NCBI GenBank assembly: GCA_011109175.1
Contig: RDEW01000072.1
Location: forward strand, 122,355 to 186,354
Direction of reading: 5' to 3'
Source of the DNA: Dicyema japonicum
Lineage: Eukaryota; Dicyemida; Rhombozoa; Dicyemidae
Length of the DNA stretch: 64,000 nucleotides
Below the pieces are notes generated by a model. That model was not told the origin of the DNA, made no database searches, and saw only the letters and a list, made by a program, of their open reading frames with translations. Below are positions 1-11,645 of the stretch, piece by piece. Position 1 is the stretch's first letter; each line of letters starts with the position of its first letter. A program made the translations under genes and the position numbers.

Positions 1-2
1 AT

Positions 3-819
3 AAGTTTTTATTCGTCGTGATTTCGCGTTAAATTTGAATTTATCAATTAGATCCAAGCAACGTGGAGGAAAGAAATGCAATAAGGGAGACTTGGGGGAA
101 TGCAAAAATGATGGAAAAAATAAATTCTAAACTTATCTTCTTTATGGGACAAAATATGGAGAGAAATACATTAAAGATAACAAAAAACGAACAAGAAATT
201 AACAATGATATCATTTTCAAGGATTTTCATGAAAATTATAGAAATTTGACTATAAAAGTTAGAAGTGCACTCATGTGGGCATTTTATGAGTTTATATTTT
301 TTGATCATTTCATAAAAATTGATGACGACGTATTTTTAAACATTGACAATATTATTCATTTTTTCGAACAAAACGTGGACAACAAGCCGATAGAACAGAG
401 TCCCTTCATGTTTTGTGCGATTAATAGTGGGTTTGAACCGGTAAGAGTTAATGAAAGTGAATGGTTTCCTTTAATATCTTAATTAAGGTATCTTTCTTAT
501 GCAGATTACCAACATTCAACCTATCCAGATTATTGTTCAGGACACATGTATTTAATGTCTAAGGAATGTATTTATCCAATCCTGAGTAACTGCAAAGATT
601 ATACTAAAATTAGAATCGAAGATGTTTACTTTTCAGGTTGAGTGATTTTAAACTATTACAGGTATCTGTAGAATACACAATAATATTACATTGCTTACAA
701 AAAATCAGTTTATTTTTGAGGAAGAATATAATATCTGCAAATTTGACAAATATATTTCAATCTACGAATTGGACGGAAATTTGATAAAAAAATTATTTAA
801 CAAATTTAAAAAATGTTAG
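3..819 (+). CDS. GT31 beta-1,3-galactosyl/GlcNAc transferase, 5' partial
   Basis: Golgi-type beta-1,3-glycosyltransferase of family GT31 (Pfam Galactosyl_T) that would add Gal or GlcNAc to glycans in the lumen. Exons fitted by frame: 3-27, 52-463, 488-636, 662-819, with introns of 24, 24 and 25 nt (all GT..AG); 247 residues are visible and the N-terminal anchor lies outside the window. Seen directly: the entry motif IRETWG, the metal-binding triplet in IDDDVFLN, the motif YPDYCSGHMYLMS, and EDVYFSGIC near the end, in the normal family order and spacing. The first intron restores an ISHPSN stretch before the conserved RNAIRETW. The stop (817-819) lies inside a repeat that recurs 1 kb downstream. 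The exact acceptor sugar cannot be told from sequence. No internal stop or frameshift is seen. Confidence 0.88.
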
Positions 820-1062
820 TTTGACCTATATTAAAATTATTGTTATTAGCAGCATGCATAAATTCATCCAAATAATTTTCAAAATTGAGATTATATCCTC
901 AAAAATTTGACCTAATCTTTTCCTCTTAACCTCTCATGTGAAAACCTATCATAAACTCGTGAATTAATTGCTATAGAACTGACAATATCCCAATTCATTA
1001 GTCTATTAACATGGGATCGATTTCAATGTTTCAAAATCCACGAGAATTTTGAAACCAAACCC
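808..1062 (+). repeat. Downstream duplication unit, copy 1
   Basis: This stretch, starting at the last codons of the GT31 gene, recurs with clear but imperfect identity at about 1797-2064, in direct orientation. Shared anchors include gttagtttgacc, catccaaataattt, gacctaatctt and ttgaaaccaaacccgatcat. It looks like a local duplication of the 3' end of the gene plus its flank. Confidence 0.7.
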
Positions 1063-1750
1063 GATCATTACAATCCCTTTTTTAACTGACTTATTTACTT
1101 CTTGTGAGTATTTCCCAAATTTTTGAATGAGTTATACTGCATTTAATCGAACAACTATTCCGAGGAGTTCCGCTAGACGTTACTGCTTTCAAGTCCTGAG
1201 GGAAAAAGGGATCTTCTAAATTTTTTTCATTCGTGCATTGAAGCTGTTTTTCTTGAATTTTAAAAATCAATATCAAAACTTACATGATTAAATTTAATAA
1301 CCTCCAGAGCGAATAGTGAATCATTTGGTATCACCATAGGTTTGGTAGGTTTATTGAGTTATGATCTGTGGAACACGATTCCGATCAGTTGGCGAATGTG
1401 GTTACTCAATTTCCTTTCTGACAACTTTGGAAGGTCCCTCTATTATGTTAGACTACTTTCTTTATACGAACTATCTTAAGGCTCGGCCCTTTTCTGCCTA
1501 GTTAATCTCAGATCAATTTTAACGAAAAACTATGACAAACTTCTCCTTTCTTACGTCTCTGAGATATAATCACAGCTTTTAAGTATTCCAAGAACATCTT
1601 GACAATATTTTCCCTAGTTCGGCATCAGATTTAATTCAAAAGAGACTATAACAATCTATACTACTGACAGTCTTCAGTTTAACCGAAACCAAGGTTTTTT
1701 AAACAACGCTTCCTTCTTGTTAAAAACACATGCTTTAGCTACAATTCCTT
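1063..1750. other. Intergenic, no gene recognised
   Basis: No convincing reading frame, splice-joined frame, RNA or transposon motif was recognised here. The 61-codon open frame on the minus strand at 1091-1276 has no recognisable family. Confidence 0.5.
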
Positions 1751-1751
1751 G

Positions 1752-2064
1752 ATAAATTTAAAATGCCGGACCATTTGGACTACTGGCTGTATTTTCATAA
1801 TTTTGAAAAGTGTTAGTTTGACCAATATTAAAATTATTATTAGCAGCGACATAAAATCATCCAAATAATTTCCTATGTTGAGACCATTTCCCAAGAAATT
1901 TAGACCTAATCTTTGCCTCTCTACCTCTCATGTGAAAACTTATAAACTCAGGGAATTGAATGCAATGGAAAAGGACAATATACCAATTCATTCGTCTATT
2001 TATTTAGGATCGATATCGGTGATTTAAAAATCCTCAAGTATTTTGAAACCAAACCCGATCATGC
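1752..2064 (+). pseudogene. Decayed GT31 3' end and flank, duplication copy 2
   Basis: Direct repeat of 808-1062. In front of the shared segment an open frame reads DKFKMPDHLDYWLYF and ends in EKC-stop, resembling the FKKC-stop end of the GT31 gene at 817, so this is probably the decayed C-terminus of a second GT31 copy. No upstream catalytic motifs were found. The paralog reading is inference; the repeated DNA is direct observation. Confidence 0.45.
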
Positions 2065-2129
2065 TGCCGTTGACTAATCATTGAACGTTGTTCAAAAACT
2101 AAGCACATCACATAGTTTTATTACATTTA

Positions 2130-3195
2130 GACTGTTGTAGACGATATTTACTAGCATGACAACGGCTGAGTTCATCTCTTTGCTAGCGATCTAGTGCGAA
2201 ATTGTCAGGGGGCAAAAGAGCAGGCTTTTGATAAACAAGTGCCTATCTGTGTCTCACAGAAACTCACTTTTGTCTATGTTGGTGGATGTGAAGAAGGCTT
2301 ACGATTCAGTTGATCATTTTTACCTTTTCGAGTGCCTACACATGCTTTTTATACCTGTGTAGTCATAGGTTTTGTAATGGCAGTGATGAATAGCTGGAGA
2401 ATTTATCTGAACCATGATAGGCTCTGAATAGGCGAGGTAAACTCAAGAGGAGGATCGTTCAGGGGAATAGCATGTCTCCGATGCTCTTTGTTTTCGGTTA
2501 GGAGCCATTGAGTCGCAACCTCAATATTAGTTCATTGTTAGGAGGGATAGTTTCAATATAAATCACCTTCATTTTATCGATGACTGAAGATGTATGCTCG
2601 AACAGTCGAGAAGCTCAACTTCATGGGGGTCTATGCCATGGAATTCTTCGAAAAAATAAGACAAAATTTGAATTATTCAAAGTCTGCGACTAACACGCAA
2701 GTAAGTATCGAATTAGTCAGCGAACTAGAGAAAGGCGAAGGACATAAGTATTTGGATGTTAATGAAACTCCAAAGTCCCTTATAATGCCTAGACAAAACT
2801 ACAAATTACTGAAGGAATTTGTAAATGACCAGGATTATTATGAAAGACGTCTCTAAATGCATGGAATTTGTTCCTAGTAATTAATAAGTATGCTGTCTCG
2901 AAGCTAAATTACTACATAGGTGTTGTGGAGTTTAGCCCAAAGAGTATGATAAGATCTATGTTATAATATGTAGAGTACTCAAGAGAACCATGTCCATGTG
3001 CTGGCAGCTAATAAGAGACTATATTTACACCGTGATAAATTCGGCCGTGGACTGTGTGGACTAGTCCAACTAAGTAAGCGTATACTAATACGATTGCACA
3101 ACACCCGGATAGCTTGGTCAAAAGTGTCTGCTAGGAAGCACGTCAAAATAACGACCGGGATAACAAGGGCAGCTCACTTGGGCACTATCTGACCT
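2130..3195 (+). pseudogene. Non-LTR retrotransposon pol fragment, R4/Dong-like
   Basis: Decayed reverse transcriptase on the plus strand. At about 2277-2330 it reads LVDVKKAYDSVDHFYLFE, the RT palm block with the aspartate of motif A. The open frame 2590-2856 contains a typical downstream block ending HKYLDVNETP, and 2880-3180 holds pieces such as YYIGVVEFSPKEYD and YLHRDKFGRGL known from R4/Dong-type and related RLE elements. Several stops and frame changes break it, and neither end was found. It is not expected to be active. The lineage call within non-LTR elements is inference. Confidence 0.6.
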
Positions 3196-3814
3196 CTTTT
3201 GTTGGTTTAGTATGATGATGGTGGGCTATTAAATGTGAAAGCGTCGATCGAGTTATTTATGATACTGTAAACTCTCCCAATTTTGCTATTTTTGGTTCCA
3301 AAATTTTTGCGGAAAATTTTCACTAAAATTTGTATATTGAATAAAATGGAAAATCTGAGAATTGAAATATTTAAGAATTGGCAAATTTAAGGGAGTTCAC
3401 TGAATAATAATTTGATGGAAAAAATCAAGTTAAAAAGCTTTCATAAGGTCCTCTTCAGAGCATTAAACAACCTAAATGTCACCTTAAGTCGTCGACAATT
3501 TGCTAGAATACGGTGACAACTTACCTCGAAACGGTGTACACATATATGCATGATCGCAATATTTTTTGGGGTCGATCAACTAAAAACATAACTCCAATTT
3601 AAGTCAAGGAGAATGTCGGTTGATCATTTAGCCACTCGGTGCAGATCCAAAGTCTGCCATGACTATTTGTGGATCAGTAATGAGTCTCATTTTCTACTCT
3701 GCAATAAGTATGTCATTCGACACATCAGAAAGTTGCGGACTCCTAAGGTGCAATCTGTATTAGAAAACACCAGAATCCAAATTTAGGAAGACAGTGTTAT
3801 CCGTATATCGGTGC
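3196..3814. other. Intergenic, no gene recognised
   Basis: AT-rich stretch with no supported gene. Nothing here could be joined to a known family. Confidence 0.5.
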
Positions 3815-4370
3815 TAGTGTGTGCTAATTTGTTTACGATGACTCCAGACTACTCCCATTATTTTAAATGCCGCGACGCCCAATATTTACCTGTAAGTGAT
3901 TTCCTCATTTTCTCCTAGCAACGACCCAATTTTTTACATATCTCCATTTTTCATCAGTTTGGGTTAATTCACGGTGTATGGTTGTCGTCTCCGTCTCTTA
4001 CGTATTGATTTTGATGAACCATTTTTCTAGCACATCTGGCATCCTTGTCCGTATATAGGTTAATGTTTTCTCGTCGCTGGATATATAGTCGATATCATCT
4101 TTAATATTCTGAAGTCTCTTAGTACCACCTCCAGATATGTTACAAAAGTACCGATGACAAAGAATCTCACTGCTGTACCCTGAACGTTGTCTCGAATGGG
4201 GACAGACTCCAAATTTCCAAAAAGTACAAGTAGCCGCGTTGTTCTAAGTATTAGACGGATGATTCTGACACTGTCCTCGTTAAACCAAATTCTCGAGATG
4301 TCGAAAAGTCTTCCTCTGTGTATAGAGTCAAAGGCTTTGGACATGTCCATGTCAAGGATGCCAGGCATGC
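3815..4370 (-). pseudogene. RTE-like LINE reverse-transcriptase fragment
   Basis: Read on the minus strand, the open frame 4060-4368 begins with a motif-A block (ILDMDMSKAFDSIHRGRLF) and continues to a YLEVVLRDFR block, typical of RTE-like RT. Downstream (3815-4057) is the thumb region, shared with 11740-11985 at high similarity (for example gctaatttgtttacgatga and cacatctggcatccttgtccgta). The catalytic YADD box is not visible and stops interrupt the frame. At about 4364 it abuts another LINE piece whose order is reversed, so the join is a rearrangement or nested insertion. Confidence 0.6.
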
Positions 4371-4940
4371 CAAATGAACTCTAAGCTGTCTTCTGTGTAA
4401 CGCTTCGAGAGCCGTCGATTCTGCAGTCGAAAATTCCCAAGTACTAGCATTATATGTTACTATTGGTTTCACAAATACATTAAATATGCGCATCAGTAGA
4501 TTAACATCAAGTCCTTTGAGTCATCTCTTTTTGACTTTTTGCATTTTCTCTTGTAAGTGTCATCCTTTTATGATGTCTTCTGCATTTCAAGAATGGATCC
4601 AAAATTGTTCACTTGTCGCCAATGTTCGTCCAGGATGTTGTCCATTTTCTAATTTCGATATTGTCCTGATTTAAGAATAGGAATTATTTACTCAATTTGT
4701 CCTGTGCATTTTTCATTAGATGTGAGAGAGCTTTTGTATCCTCAGATATGAATTCTACATTATCTGCGTAAACCACTTCCTTCATTTTCGTTCTTTGATC
4801 CCATAGTGCGGCTTCGATATATTTCACAAATTGTAAGGGAAGGAGAGAATTTCCTTAAAGAGTGCCGATTGTAGTGATGAAAGGCCTGGATAGTTCTTCC
4901 AATCCTGACTGAAAGCTCAGTACTAGAGAGCAGTACTCGT
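4365..4940 (-). pseudogene. RTE-like LINE fragment, same subfamily as 20850-21430
   Basis: Aligns along its length with 20850-21430 (shared gccaaatga, atgcgcatcagtagattaac, agtgcggcttcgatatattt). The frame 4251-4493 (minus) gives MRIFNVFVKPIVTYNASTWE, the block after the RT domain of RTE-type elements (normally LYNAFVKPVLMYNA...W). Frames are broken. Confidence 0.6.
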
Positions 4941-4947
4941 TACTCCA

Positions 4948-5045
4948 CAAAATTAAATATTTCATATTCTTGTTTTTACGTTAATCAAGTATTTTTACGG
5001 TAAATTTATGGCAATATAAATTTCATACATAATTTAAAGTTAAAA
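4948..5045 (+). repeat. Dispersed repeat shared with a WD40-gene intron
   Basis: Matches 33013-33120, which lies inside the one long intron of the WD40 gene. Shared words include cttgtttttacgttaatcaag and atggcaatataaatttcatac. The element type is unknown. Confidence 0.6.
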
Positions 5046-6795
5046 AATGTTTCCCTACTCTGTAAGTAGCAGCAATTCGAGGGAAAAAGTATTTTTAAAA
5101 TCAAAAAGACAACGTGGATTTCTTTAAAAGAATACAAAACTCTGGATTATTCTCAGAAAGCCACGAGATCGTTAAAAAATAAATCAAATTTCGAGATGCT
5201 AAAGAATAATAAAATACTCTATGAGTAAAATTAACCTATCTTATTAGTCTTTCAAAAAAAATTTTGTCACTTTCCTGAATTCGGAAAAAGCTGTAGTAAG
5301 TATGAATTTGGGAATTATAAATCTCATTTATCATTACTAAAAACTGAACTTTTTTGTTTCGAAGATTTGATATATTTCAATATTCTATCAGTGCATAATT
5401 CAAATCAACAGTTTTTTTTGGTTTTGAATTATGACCTCAAACTAATGCATCTTATAAATTTAGATTAAAGAACATTTTCATTTTATTTATTTATTTATTT
5501 ATTTTAAACAATTTATAAATTGGTCGATACAATTGGAGGAACAACTTGAAAATCGAATCGCTTACTAAAGAAACTTGGAGTCCTAGCTACAATAAAAAGC
5601 CACGACGCACTTGATACCCGGTGACTTCTCCAGTTGATCTCTGTTGCAATCTTGAGAGACAACGCAAAGTCGATAATGTCGGCGGAGATCACTTTGGATG
5701 GATGGCTGTGTTAATTAATTATTAATTATTATGTTAACGAACTAGATACTTAAAAGCAAAAAAAGTAAATATACTCATGAAAGTGGAAATTGTTGGATGG
5801 TCGTGATATTTCATAATTAGCGGAAAACCAATGATAATAGCACCTAGAGCAAAAATCCTAATCGTCTAAAATACATAATAGGTCGAGGCGATTAAGAGTT
5901 TCCCGTTTGCAAATAATGAAGCGAGATGTTGATTCTAATGTGGAAGTTAGTTCAACAAAAATATCGTGGTTATGAGTGATTAAATCAAAGACGAAAGCGC
6001 ATAGAGAGCAACAAGTTTCCTTCTTCGAATAGATACTTCCGAAGAACTGTGATCTTCAGTTTGTTCACTCGAACCTTAATTCGAGGCCTCTCACGTTTGA
6101 TTATAAAAAGCCTGGCAGCGAAAATACTTCTAAAAACGATCTAATTTTGAATATCATTGAAGTGTAGAAAGACCCCTTTCCATTGCTGTTAAGCTCGTTA
6201 AGAGAGCGAACGTAACAAACCTTAATAACGTTACTCTAAAGATATTTTTTAGAACGGGAGCATCCACAGTTGAAACTTCAGGGTTTTAGGAAACAAAAGG
6301 AACGCTCAAATTTCAGGTGTTTTAGAGAGCATTGACACTCTAATTCACGCCGCAATCGAATTCCCGCGTTCGTTGATTTTTCTTACTTGGAAAGTATAAG
6401 TAAAATTTCATTGAATTCAAATCAATCTAATACTGGTATGAAATCTTGTTTTCAATGCTACTGTCTATATAAGTTTTGTCACTTCTCGGTGTTATAGTCT
6501 TAATCAGCTTCTTGAGTGCTTTATCTGTTAAAAAATGAGGTTATAACTTTTTTATTGAATATTCTTTCATTGATGAATCGGATGACCTTCTCCAACGTCA
6601 CGTTTATGTTAATTTGTATAACTAAAACTTTGAGGTCACAAAAATTAAGACAGAATGTTATTCGACTCTTTGAGAATTGAAAAATTATTTTAAACAGCCT
6701 TGGGCTGATGCACCTGTGACAAGCGTGGGAAAATTTTTCTGTGGAATACCAAACCCACAAAAATAGGTGTATATTCATCCACACCTTCTATTGAA
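5046..6795. other. Intergenic with a (TTTA)n run, no gene recognised
   Basis: No supported gene. A short (ttta)n microsatellite lies at about 5482-5506. The 87-codon minus-strand frame at 6521-6784 has no recognisable motif. Confidence 0.5.
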
Positions 6796-7019
6796 CGCGA
6801 TTAGCTTGGCTGAGAACACTATGTGGATAATGGTTTCAAGTATGTCCTGGGGAAACCTTCCAGTCTTTCACTGCTACTTGAAACGAAAGAGTGTATCCCA
6901 CCTTTCACGTCCTTTTTTAAAACAAATTATAATTATAGGACTTTTGAAAAACCAAAATATTAATTTATTAATTAAGGTTCCGCTTGTGGTGTATTCTTCT
7001 TCAGGTTATTCTTTCTCCC

Positions 7020-7290
7020 AAATTCTTTTAACTAACTACCTCCATGCTCCACAGTTACTGGCAATTGTTCTGAGCGTATCCAAATCGTCTCCTGTTATTA
7101 ACTTTTGTGTTACATTGGTCAGGTCCTTGTGTAGAACCTCTGGCAAAGTTATGCGAGGTTTTCCACGAACGAGGTATTCACTTCTGAGGCAGAAATAGTT
7201 CTCCGTTGCTATTGTAGCAAAGCGTCCATCTGGCCTCATCTGAAAAAATGTGACCAAAATAACGCCATCTTGATTCAAAAATATTCAGAC
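7020..7290 (-). pseudogene. RTE-like LINE pol C-terminal tail
   Basis: The minus frame 7036-7278 carries the tail conserved in this LINE family: RGKPRITLPEVL, then KLITGDDLDTLRTIASN and a final W-R. The same tail occurs at 14787-15023, 20204-20482, 20534-20700 and 29400-29520. Only the C-terminus is present and no upstream RT was found next to it. Confidence 0.75.
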
Positions 7291-7769
7291 TCAATGGTCT
7301 TGTACTACATATTTGTATAGATTCTGTGTAATTTTTTTGCCAATTGATGCCAAGTTTGTTAACGAAAATACGGAATTGACTTTTTTTCGTTTTATAAGTT
7401 AAGATTTTTATTCATGATCGTTTCATTTTAAAGTAAGAGTTAGAATAACAAATTATTTAAATAGTAATTTTGGCTAATGTTAATGCTATGGCTTGTAATT
7501 GCATTAAAATCTCCCACCACAACTAAACTACACGTGGTGGAAATAAATTCTAAAAATAAAACAGTTTTTTTCTACTTCTAAAAAGATTTTAATTATTTAA
7601 AATGTTATAAACATAGGATTTGTATTTAGCTTGAATCAAAAGGATATTTTATTGTGAATCAAAAAAAATTTAATATTCCATGGAATTGCTTTTAGGGCTA
7701 CTACTGTTTTTTACCGTCCTGGCGATCCAGACATATATTAAATAGCCTTTTTTGTCTATCAATCGTTTT
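7291..7769. other. AT-rich spacer, no gene recognised
   Basis: No gene seen. At about 7365-7400 there is a gttaacg...ttgactttttt word resembling the motif cluster at 11340-11645. Confidence 0.4.
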
Positions 7770-8039
7770 TTATTGTTCTTGTTGATATTCTTTATCCAAA
7801 GGAATCCTGGTCAATAATAGTTTTTCGTCATTTTTTCTCTTTTTTGGAATGACGATGTAATATTCCATATCGATGGATTGACGATATCCGTCAAATTGTA
7901 TAAATTTATTGTTCCACCCTTCACAATAATAATTTGTTCTTTGTGTATTATTGAGTGTATCTTTGTACACATTCCATAAATTTGGAGGAAACAAGGGAGC
8001 AATGTGCTGTATTCTAACAGCTAAGGGGTTTTCTTGATC
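7770..8039 (-). pseudogene. Mutator-like (MULE) transposase C-terminal part, split by a hAT insertion
   Basis: The minus frame gives PLFPPNLWNVYKDTLNN followed by QRTNYYCEGWNN, the block of the MULE transposase domain in which a conserved PRTNN..EGWN precedes the C-terminus. The upstream (5') side is interrupted by the hAT element at 8048-10336 and resumes on the far side: 10345-10440 in the same frame gives IDYFE, a stop codon, then TYFRGYY, which fits the block just before. Together they form one decayed MULE coding segment. Confidence 0.65.
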
Positions 8040-8047
8040 ATTTAAGC

Positions 8048-10336
8048 CAGAGATTCTCAACCTTTTTACTCGTCGACCTTCCTAATATTTAATCGACCCC
8101 TTAAAACTTTTTTAATTAGGACAGACGATTCTAAGTAAAATTAGTTAACTATCTAAAATGAATTCATAGTTTATAATCGGGTGGCTGTTACCTCTGACTA
8201 CTGCCAGGGATATCCTTTGGAAAAGCCACTCGGTTTCCCGACGCTCCCTCGAGGCTTTGGTCAATAGACACCCAAGTGCTCTAAGGAAGAGACCGTCTTG
8301 GGGCCAAAGACTCCGCTCGTCTCGACGACCACTGGCTGTACATGGATAAATTGTTACAGTTAATAATCAAACAAAAAAGTATATACTCGATGTTAATTTG
8401 GTATCTTGGCATAAATCTATAATAAAAAAATTAAATACAATTGGATTTCTGTGATTGATGTTTTCACCAAAGATTCGATATCTGGCTCTATTTGTGTTAT
8501 TTTTAAACGAAACATCTCCGTAATGGAAACATCAAATCTGTTCGTTCTTTATTTACAATTCGATGTAGAGTGCTAAATCCGCTTTCAACACAGTATGATG
8601 TCGGAAAATAGAGTAGCAACTGTGCTATTTCTGTCCACAATTTTAAACAACTGTCACTTTCATATTTTGCGAAAAAATAACGAGTGATTGTGAATCAATT
8701 ATAATATAGTTTTAATTCTGGATTGAATTTTAACATAAATCCTTTTGAATATTTTATTTTTGTTTTCTGGCTTTGACAAAAACGGATTAATTATCCAAGA
8801 TGGAATTTCTAATTCAAGAATATCTTGGAATTGAAGAATCAAATCTTTTTCTAAACTTAATAAATGTTGCAAAAAGTTGTAATATCTTCATCAAATGTTT
8901 GACCAATTGAATGAAATTCGGGAATGTTTTTAATAATTTATTTTTTTCAAGTTATATTTATATAACTTAATTTTTCGATAAATATTTGAATAATTCTTGT
9001 ACAATCTATTAGCCGTCATACTTCTCTGAATTCTAAAAAACTTTATTAAATTTTTACAAAAATCCAAGTCAAATAAACAATTTCTTTCTTTTTCAATACA
9101 AATAAATCTGCTAAATTTTTATCACCCTCAGAAGTTAGAAAATTTACGATTGTGTCAAATAATATTGAAAATCGTTCTAATGCATTTTCCTTGATAACCA
9201 TCGCTACCTATAAATAATATCGAAACTACAACCTCAGTGTGAAGCAACAAGACGGACATGTGCCTTATAGCAAAATTTTCTATAAAGACGATCATACTTT
9301 GCTGTTTGCTTTAATTTTGTTTATGGTTTTAATAACTATATTTACCGTTGCATGTAGAATTGGCAAAAGAGCTTTTGAAACCAAATGGCACAAGAAACCA
9401 AATTTTCATATGGAATCTTCTTGTCAACCAAAAATAATTTGACTAGAAAAATAGAAAATCTAGTCGTATCAGTTTCCAAAAAATTGACGAATAATATATC
9501 TTCTGTAAGAAGAGCATGATCGTCAAAATATCTTAGAATTGATTGGTTGGATGTCACATTATGATTTTGTCAATTTGAAGCGAAAAAAATAGTATTTTTA
9601 AGCCTTCCATAAAATATGTTCAAAATTATCTGACATTTCGTCAATTGCGGCGAATTGAATCATTGCTAATTGCATAGATTTTAAAATTTCGTCGGGATTT
9701 AAACCCATCAAGATCTGATAGAATCACTGATGTAGATGGTTTGATGAGATTTTCACCAAAAACATTGGGAACTTCTCATTTTTGGCAATAATCATTGCAA
9801 TTTTATAGGATGCAATTAGTCCTCTAAATTGTAATTTAAAATAACAACTACAGTTTCTTTCATAACTATTTGTAAAAACAGTGTCAATCGTTTTTTTGTT
9901 TCGAAAAAAATCCTTTAATTCCTCAAATATTCTAATGGTTTATCTTTTTTATCGAATGTTTTCTCTAAGATGATCCAACAATTTGTACGGTTTCATTGCA
10001 TCATTGATGATGACTTACTACACAGTAAGCAATGTGGTCAATTATCAAAAGAAATTTTTTATAAATCCAAATGCCAAATATTCATTTTTATATTGACGTA
10101 TTTTTAATGTAGAAGGACGACTCATGCACAAACAAAAACAAGCATGGTAATTTTAAAAATTTTAAAGAACAAAGGTTTACCACTTTAAAATAAACTAACT
10201 TAATATAAAATGAAAAATTAAAATTATACTAAATTTATTTTTGACCCCCACAGTATTTCATTTTCGACCCCCTTACGATCGATCTGGATTGATTTAGACC
10301 CCTGGGGGTCGAATCGACCCCAGGTTTAGAACGCTG
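8048..10336 (-). mobile_element. hAT DNA transposon, 2289 bp, with perfect 8-bp target duplication
   Basis: The left end starts CAGAGATTCTCAACC and the right end, reverse-complemented, starts CAGCGTTCTAAACC: imperfect hAT-type terminal repeats. It is flanked by identical 8-bp duplications ATTTAAGC at 8040-8047 and 10337-10344, the hAT hallmark. On the minus strand at about 8500-8640 the dimerisation block FPTSYCVESGFSTLHRI is readable, matching ZBED/Zaphod-like hAT transposases. The rest of the transposase is riddled with stops, so the copy is dead. A repeat found again at 57235-57385 is inserted at 8185-8345. Confidence 0.85.
8185..8345 (+). repeat. Short dispersed repeat inside hAT (pair with 57235-57385)
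   Basis: Shared words with 57235-57385: ctgccag, gaaatcctttg/gatatcctttgg, ctcggttt, cgacgctc, ctcgacga and ggctgtacat. About 150 bp long with no coding capacity seen; probably a SINE-like element. Confidence 0.5.
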
Positions 10337-10344
10337 ATTTAAGC

Positions 10345-10440
10345 AACGATAATAACCGCGAAAATATGTTCATTCAAAATAATCTATATATATTTTGAAT
10401 CTGGAACATTTTCTGGTATATTATTCATTAGGAATTCTAT
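10345..10440 (-). pseudogene. MULE transposase fragment, distal side of the hAT insertion
   Basis: Continues the reading frame of 7770-8039 once the hAT element and one target copy are removed. It reads IDYFE, a stop codon, then TYFRGYY, matching the residues before the PP..LWN block in MULE transposases. Confidence 0.5.
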
Positions 10441-11280
10441 TTATTAATCCATATCTTGAATCGGGTAAAAACGCAAGAGCGTCTATCAATGGGCAAAATT
10501 TAAAAATGGTATAATACCCGCCATGAATATATTAAACAAAATAGGGCTCAATACCGAACCTTGTGGTACTCCCCTCTTGAATAATATTGCATCGGATATA
10601 TTCCACACACCTTCACAAAAGATTGTCTTTCCTGAAGATAATTTCTAAGCCAAACAAATAGGTATCTTGTAACACATGCTGATACAAGCTGCTTTAACAG
10701 TGCTCCATGGCATACACTGTCGAATGCTTTTGAGATATCAAGACATAAGTTTATTTGCCTCTTGGAATCCCTTGCTTTATGATTTCAGAATTTAGTAGAA
10801 TGAAACAGTCTGCACAGCCTCTTCCGGGACGAAAACCCACTGCTCCGGAATCAAAAAGTTATTTTCTTCTATATGTCTGCGTAGCCTTTTGAAAATGATA
10901 CGTTTAATCACTTTTGCAAAAGAACATACTAAGCTAATTGGTCTTTAGCTTGCCGGATCACTCTTTGGCTTCCCTGGTTTTGGAATCATCGTCACAACAG
11001 CTTTCTTCCATATTAAAAGAAGGTGGCCAAGTCGTAAACACGCATCATAAAGACATTGTAGATAGTCAAATAAAATATCCGACCCTCTTGATAAGTTTCA
11101 TTGATATGTGGTCATATCCTGGAGCATTGATTTTGCATTCCCTGATAGCTGTCATCACTTCAAAGATGCTGACAGTGCTATCAGCAATAGGCAGTTCCTC
11201 GTCGGATTGTTTAAATATATCGGCAAAACCTTTTAACATAAGCCACACCTTGGATTATTTTGGAGCTGATCCCAGGCAAG
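10441..11280 (-). pseudogene. Non-LTR retrotransposon RT fragment
   Basis: Minus strand, frame 11066-11248: EEL..ADSTVSIFEVMTAI followed by INAPGYDHISMKLIK, the start of an RT finger domain (normally KAPGPDGI). Further along, pieces such as AVGFRPGRGCADCF (motif B region) and later RT words are readable through several frameshifts and stops. Not functional. Confidence 0.6.
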
Positions 11281-11339
11281 TATAATATTTAAGATACGCT
11301 TAATTATAACTTTGAAATCCGTAATTGATTAAGTCAAAA

Positions 11340-11645
11340 GATTAAACCAAAGTGAAAAAAGTCAAGTCATTTTATTAATACTTTGAAATTCTTAAATTGA
11401 TTTATTCAAAGAGATTATACCTAAATTTTGTTAACGGACTTGACTTTTTTTTCTGTTTTGACTAAATTTCGTAAATTTATAAGGGAAAATTTAAGATAAT
11501 TGGAAAAAAAATCAGATAGAAAAAGTCAAGTGTTAAAAAAATGTTAAGAATTATAAAATGCTAGTAGTATCACAAAAATGCGATGTAAACTAAAAAAGAC
11601 AACTTGACTTTTTTTCTGCTTGACTTTTTTTTCCGCACTCCCTAG
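11340..11645. mobile_element. MITE-like segment with repeated AAGTCAAG/CTTGACTT words
   Basis: The word aaagtcaag and its complement cttgactttttt alternate four times (about 11359, 11440, 11519 and 11603), and the right edge reads gactttttttccgcactcccta, like the terminal repeat of a small DNA transposon. No matching left terminus gggagtgcgg was found, so the element may be truncated. Confidence 0.4.

Noticed and set aside
6767-7198. 143-codon plus ORF
   Set aside because: Antisense to the RTE-like tail at 7036-7278; no motif of its own.
9239-9442. 67-codon plus ORF with a membrane-like segment (LFALILFMVLITIF)
   Set aside because: It lies inside the hAT element, antisense to transposase-like pieces; its hydrophobicity follows from T-rich DNA.
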